Shown: in pieces, positions 23,103 through 25,685 of the stretch
Numbering within the stretch: position 1 is the stretch's first letter
Layout: each line of letters starts with the position of its first letter
NCBI GenBank assembly: GCA_017383945.1
Contig: JAFNUQ010000049.1
Location: 1-25,685, forward strand
From: Bacteroidales bacterium
GTDB lineage: Bacteria; Bacteroidota; Bacteroidia; Bacteroidales; UBA932
Direction: 5' to 3'
DNA length: 25,685 bases
The notes under the pieces: generated by a model
The model's database searches: none
What the model was told of the DNA's origin: nothing
Seen by the model: the letters and a program-made list of their open reading frames with translations, nothing else
Made by a program: the position numbers and the translations under genes

Positions 23103-24053
23103 TTAATCCATTGATTGTTGGGTATTTACCGACATATACAGCATATTTGCATAATCCTCTGGAGCGATAGACCCAAAAAGATAATTGATAGGATCCTGAG
23201 GCACATCATCCTTGCGCACTTCGTAGTGAAGATGCGGAGCAAAAGCCTTTCCGGTCATACCCACGGTACCGATCTGCCATCCCGCACTCACACTCTGACC
23301 CGAGCGCACTGTTGTAGACTCAAGGTGCGCATAGATAGTCTTATATCCACCTTCGTGCGTAATTTCTACAGTACGACCAAATTTCTTTGTGTTGCTCACC
23401 TGAACCACGCCAGCGGCAGAACTATAGACCGGAGTTCCTCGAGAAACTATAAAATCCAACCCCTCGTGCTGCACATATGCCTTGTAGACCGGGTCCAGTT
23501 TTTCTCCGATAGAAGCACCCACCTGAGGATAAGTGATATTCCTGATCGGCATCAGCATTGGAGGAATAACCATAGAACTATCCTCCACTGCAGAGAGAAT
23601 CTTACTGAAGATCGCATCCACCTCGTGAGCCCTGTCCATCAGGACTTTTGACTTATCCCTGGTGTAGCTGTTAAGCTTTGTGTCCGGGATAGTGTCACTT
23701 GCAAACATAAAGTCGAGGTTGGACATCGGGTCTACTGCAGGAGCTGCCGATTTGAACACCTGCTCATAAATTTCTCCATCCTTGTACTGAAGATTGGTCA
23801 CGACATCCTTGAGCAGGGCATCCTGAGCAGGAAGATCCGAATACAGCCTCTGATACATTTTGATTTCCCGTCGCAGCTGTTTCTCCACGTCAGTACTGAA
23901 AAAGAGAGCAAAGACTATGTAGGCAAACACCGCAAGAGAAATAGTCATCACGACGTATGCCAACGCGATCAGCGCGATCCGGCCCCATTTAGGTTTGCGC
24001 TTGCCAAACCTAAGGTTAAGACTATCAAAATCCCAGAATTTTATCCTAATCAT
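23103..24053 (-). CDS. M23 family metallopeptidase, membrane-anchored (second of tandem pair)
   Basis: The 316 residues comprise a short cytoplasmic stretch (1-24), one membrane helix (about 25-52), a helical periplasmic stalk (55-150) and a LytM/M23 domain (about 180-293). The zinc ligands and catalytic residues are intact: His196 and Asp200 (HEGLD), His243 (YAHL), and His274/His276 (HLHYEV). It should cut peptide cross-links in peptidoglycan from the inner-membrane side. The usual FGxRxDP loop before the first His is replaced by VGASIGEKLDP. It is a diverged paralogue of the upstream gene, overlapping it by eight bases and using a GGAGG site there. Confidence 0.94.
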   Translation of the reverse strand: MIRIKFWDFDSLNLRFGKRKPKWGRIALIALAYVVMTISLAVFAYIVFALFFSTDVEKQLRREIKMYQRLYSDLPAQDALLKDVVTNLQYKDGEIYEQVFKSAAPAVDPMSNLDFMFASDTIPDTKLNSYTRDKSKVLMDRAHEVDAIFSKILSAVEDSSMVIPPMLMPIRNITYPQVGASIGEKLDPVYKAYVQHEGLDFIVSRGTPVYSSAAGVVQVSNTKKFGRTVEITHEGGYKTIYAHLESTTVRSGQSVSAGWQIGTVGMTGKAFAPHLHYEVRKDDVPQDPINYLFGSIAPEDYANMLYMSVNTQQSMD

Positions 24054-25068
24054 CTGACAACCCTCCTCTCTTCAAGAGCTCCGATGTGCTCAGCATCTTA
24101 TCCTTTTGAATACTCTCTCTGACCTGAGCTATCATTGCTTCATATTCCTCAACCGGCATTTTCACATCCATAAAGTTATATGGATTAACCTTTGCACCCA
24201 TACGCATCACCTCATAATGAAGATGAGGTGCAGTTGATTTTCCTGTATTTCCGACAGTACCTATCTTCTCTCCTCTCTTAACCTTCATACCTTCGGTCAC
24301 ATCCACTGTATTAAGGTGAGCATATCTGGTTTTATAGCCATAGCCGTGATCTATGACTATCTCATTTCCATATCCTCTGAACTGGAAGTTCACTTCTTCC
24401 ACTACACCATCTCCGGTCGAGAATACAGGATTGCCGATAGCCATTGAGAAGTCCATGCCCTGGTGCATCCTTCTGCCGCCATAAACCGGATCGATTCTAT
24501 AGCCAAAGGCACTGGAAATGCGGAAGTTATCATAGTTAGGAATAATCGGTGGCACACTCGGAACACAAGAGAACATATCACCTGCATCCGCAACAATTGT
24601 CTTGAGCTCGTCCAGACCCTTACTGCGCAGATAGACTCTGTGCGAGAGCCTGTTCATCTTGAGCACGACTTCCTTTAATTCGGCATTTGCCCCCTGGGCA
24701 TCCATCTGATGATAGAGGCGATACTCTTCTTCATCCAGACCCTTGATCTCTTCAGGAATTGGACTCAAGCCGTAGATGCTTCTATAGACGTCGTCATCTC
24801 GCTGCTCGATACCGCTGAGCGTGCGTTCATAGACATCGAGATTACGCTGGAGCACAGCCACTCTGGACTCCCACTGCGCGTGACGATGCTTCAAGATTGC
24901 AGTCTTGGGGAGGTCCAGCTTGAAAACCGTGGTATATAACCAGAAGTAAAAGAACACCAAAGCCAGAGCAACTATCAGCATGACAATCGCTCTCAGATAC
25001 TTAACTCCTTTTGATACCGGCTTTGACTCGTAGCTCAAAGTGACCGGATTAAAAAAATACCTGGCCAT
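24046..25068 (-). CDS. M23 family metallopeptidase, membrane-anchored (first of tandem pair)
   Basis: The start is set at the ATG at 25068 (340 residues, MARYFFNPVTLSYESK). The longer frame from 25110 would run through the promoter element. Domains are a membrane helix (about 24-47), a coiled-coil stalk (about 55-165) and an M23 domain (about 180-300). The active site is complete: His202 and Asp206 (MHQGMD), His251 (YAHL), and His282/His284 (HLHYEV). The loop FGYRIDPVYGGRRMH is the standard form. The enzyme is predicted to be a peptidoglycan DD-endopeptidase acting in the periplasm during growth or division. It heads the long minus-strand run, divergent from alaS. Confidence 0.95.
   Translation of the reverse strand: MARYFFNPVTLSYESKPVSKGVKYLRAIVMLIVALALVFFYFWLYTTVFKLDLPKTAILKHRHAQWESRVAVLQRNLDVYERTLSGIEQRDDDVYRSIYGLSPIPEEIKGLDEEEYRLYHQMDAQGANAELKEVVLKMNRLSHRVYLRSKGLDELKTIVADAGDMFSCVPSVPPIIPNYDNFRISSAFGYRIDPVYGGRRMHQGMDFSMAIGNPVFSTGDGVVEEVNFQFRGYGNEIVIDHGYGYKTRYAHLNTVDVTEGMKVKRGEKIGTVGNTGKSTAPHLHYEVMRMGAKVNPYNFMDVKMPVEEYEAMIAQVRESIQKDKMLSTSELLKRGGLSDD
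24062..24066 (-). promoter_or_regulatory. Shine-Dalgarno site for the second M23 gene
   Basis: Minus-strand GGAGG (within GAGGAGGG) in the last codons of the first M23 gene, eight bases before the ATG at 24053. Confidence 0.5.
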
Positions 25069-25077
25069 ATTTAGATG

Positions 25078-25085
25078 CAAAGATA
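25078..25085 (-). promoter_or_regulatory. -7 promoter element for the M23 operon
   Basis: Minus-strand TATCTTTG is an exact TAnnTTTG match ending nine bases before the ATG at 25068. At 19 bases upstream the -33 position reads GTG, a two-of-three match to TTG. Confidence 0.5.
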
Positions 25086-25139
25086 CTGATTTTTCTATAA
25101 TTAGCACCACTTATCTAAAGTGCCTGCACGTCTACGATA

Positions 25140-25169
25140 TTGTAGTACGGCAAAAAAATCTTATTTTTG
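25140..25169 (+). promoter_or_regulatory. Promoter for alaS
   Basis: TTG (25140-25142), a 19-base spacer and TATTTTTG (25162-25169) match the Bacteroidota consensus. The leader before the ATG at 25195 is about 20 bases, A/T-rich, with no Shine-Dalgarno site. Confidence 0.62.
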
Positions 25170-25194
25170 TAGGTTAAATATATTATATAAGAAT

Positions 25195-25685
25195 ATGACA
25201 TCTAAAGAGATTAGACAGAAATTCCTTGATTTCTTTGCTTCTAAGGGCCACGCCATCGTACCTTCTGCACCGATGGTTGTTAAAAATGACCCTACCCTTA
25301 TGTTTACCAATGCAGGTATGAACCAGTTTAAGGACATTTTCCTGGGTAACTCAGCGGCCCCTTTCAACAGAGCAGCGGACTCTCAGAAGTGTCTTCGCGT
25401 GAGCGGAAAGCACAATGACCTTGAAGAAGTAGGACACGATACATATCACCATACTATGTTTGAAATGCTCGGAAACTGGAGTTTCGGAGATTATTTCAAG
25501 ACAGAAGCTATCGATTGGGCTTGGGAGCTTCTCACAGAAGTATATAAGATCGACAAGAGCATCCTCTATGCTACCGTCTTTGAAGGTAGCGAGGAAGATG
25601 GTACAGAGATGGACCAGGAGGCAAAAGAAGCTTGGCTCAAGCATCTGCCAGAGGACCACATCGTGCTTGGAAACAAGAAGGATAA
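25195..25685 (+). CDS. alaS: Alanine--tRNA ligase (5' part only)
   Basis: The first 163 residues of a class II aminoacyl-tRNA synthetase that is normally about 870-880 long; the rest lies beyond the right edge. [19 protein letters not shown] is the usual N terminus. [19 protein letters not shown] is the class II motif 1 region, and [13 protein letters not shown] with [18 protein letters not shown] is the motif 2 region of the adenylate site. The reading frame is open throughout. It is divergent from the M23/merR run across 126 bases, an arrangement common in Bacteroidota. Confidence 0.97.
   Translation, partial: MTSKEIRQKFLDFFASKGHAIVPSAPMVVKNDPTLMFTNAGMNQFKDIFLGNSAAPFNRAADSQKCLRVSGKHNDLEEVGHDTYHHTMFEMLGNWSFGDYFKTEAIDWAWELLTEVYKIDKSILYATVFEGSEEDGTEMDQEAKEAWLKHLPEDHIVLGNKKD

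Noticed and set aside
23115..23651. A 178-codon open frame on the plus strand
   Set aside because: It lies wholly antisense to the well-supported M23 gene, is rich in His/Arg/Ser in a way typical of antisense frames, and shows no domain, signal or start context.

Overview
The window is a densely packed chromosomal segment, most likely from Bacteroidota and probably Bacteroidales. Three things point there. Promoters fit the Bacteroidota pattern, a TAnnTTTG element just upstream of the start and in two cases a TTG 19 or 21 bases before it. The gene families and order are typical: alaS divergent from M23 peptidase and MerR genes, a DUF368 protein, a coiled-coil C4 zinc-ribbon protein, and rseC ahead of rnfBCDGEA. 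Most starts also lack a Shine-Dalgarno sequence. I see no tRNA, rRNA, CRISPR array, insertion sequence, phage gene or broken gene, and no stretch over 300 bases without a gene. The largest gap is about 126 bases, upstream of alaS.

Layout. 1-125: 5' end of a DUF456 membrane protein gene (minus). 204-641: a YqaA/DedA-type membrane protein (plus). 642-3102 (minus): cysS followed by a secreted SGNH hydrolase. 3182-3934 (plus): exodeoxyribonuclease III. 3931-6300 (minus): a PfkB/adenosine-kinase-type sugar kinase, a small conserved hypothetical protein and a DUF368 membrane protein. 6342-7954 (plus): an LPG-synthase/flippase-like membrane protein and the RdgB/HAM1 nucleotide-pool phosphatase. 7893-9158 (minus): a U32 protein. 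9213-12468 (plus): a polyprenyl diphosphate synthase, rsgA and a MATE transporter. 12465-25068 (minus): a 14-gene run of two M23 peptidases, merR-like, zinc-ribbon protein, dnaB, rseC, rnfB, rnfC, rnfD, rnfG, rnfE, rnfA, a small outer-membrane barrel and rnr. 25195-end (plus): 5' part of alaS.

How the genes work together. The centre is a complete six-subunit Rnf complex, a ferredoxin:NAD+ oxidoreductase that pumps ions, with its usual companion RseC. It sits downstream of, and overlaps, the replicative helicase gene. Around it are cell-envelope functions (two M23 peptidases, outer-membrane barrel, DUF368 and DedA-type candidates for undecaprenyl-phosphate recycling, polyprenyl synthase) and RNA, translation and nucleotide housekeeping (cysS, alaS, rsgA, rnr, rdgB, U32, xth).

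The genes themselves are mostly ordinary core genes. The more unusual signals lie in how they are arranged. All four convergent pairs abut or overlap, leaving no room for terminators. Short divergent spacers carry promoter elements almost touching the start codons. Four overlapping or nearly touching gene junctions in the long minus-strand run carry good Shine-Dalgarno sequences that the other starts lack. I did not find a convincing undescribed defence, mobile or biosynthetic system.
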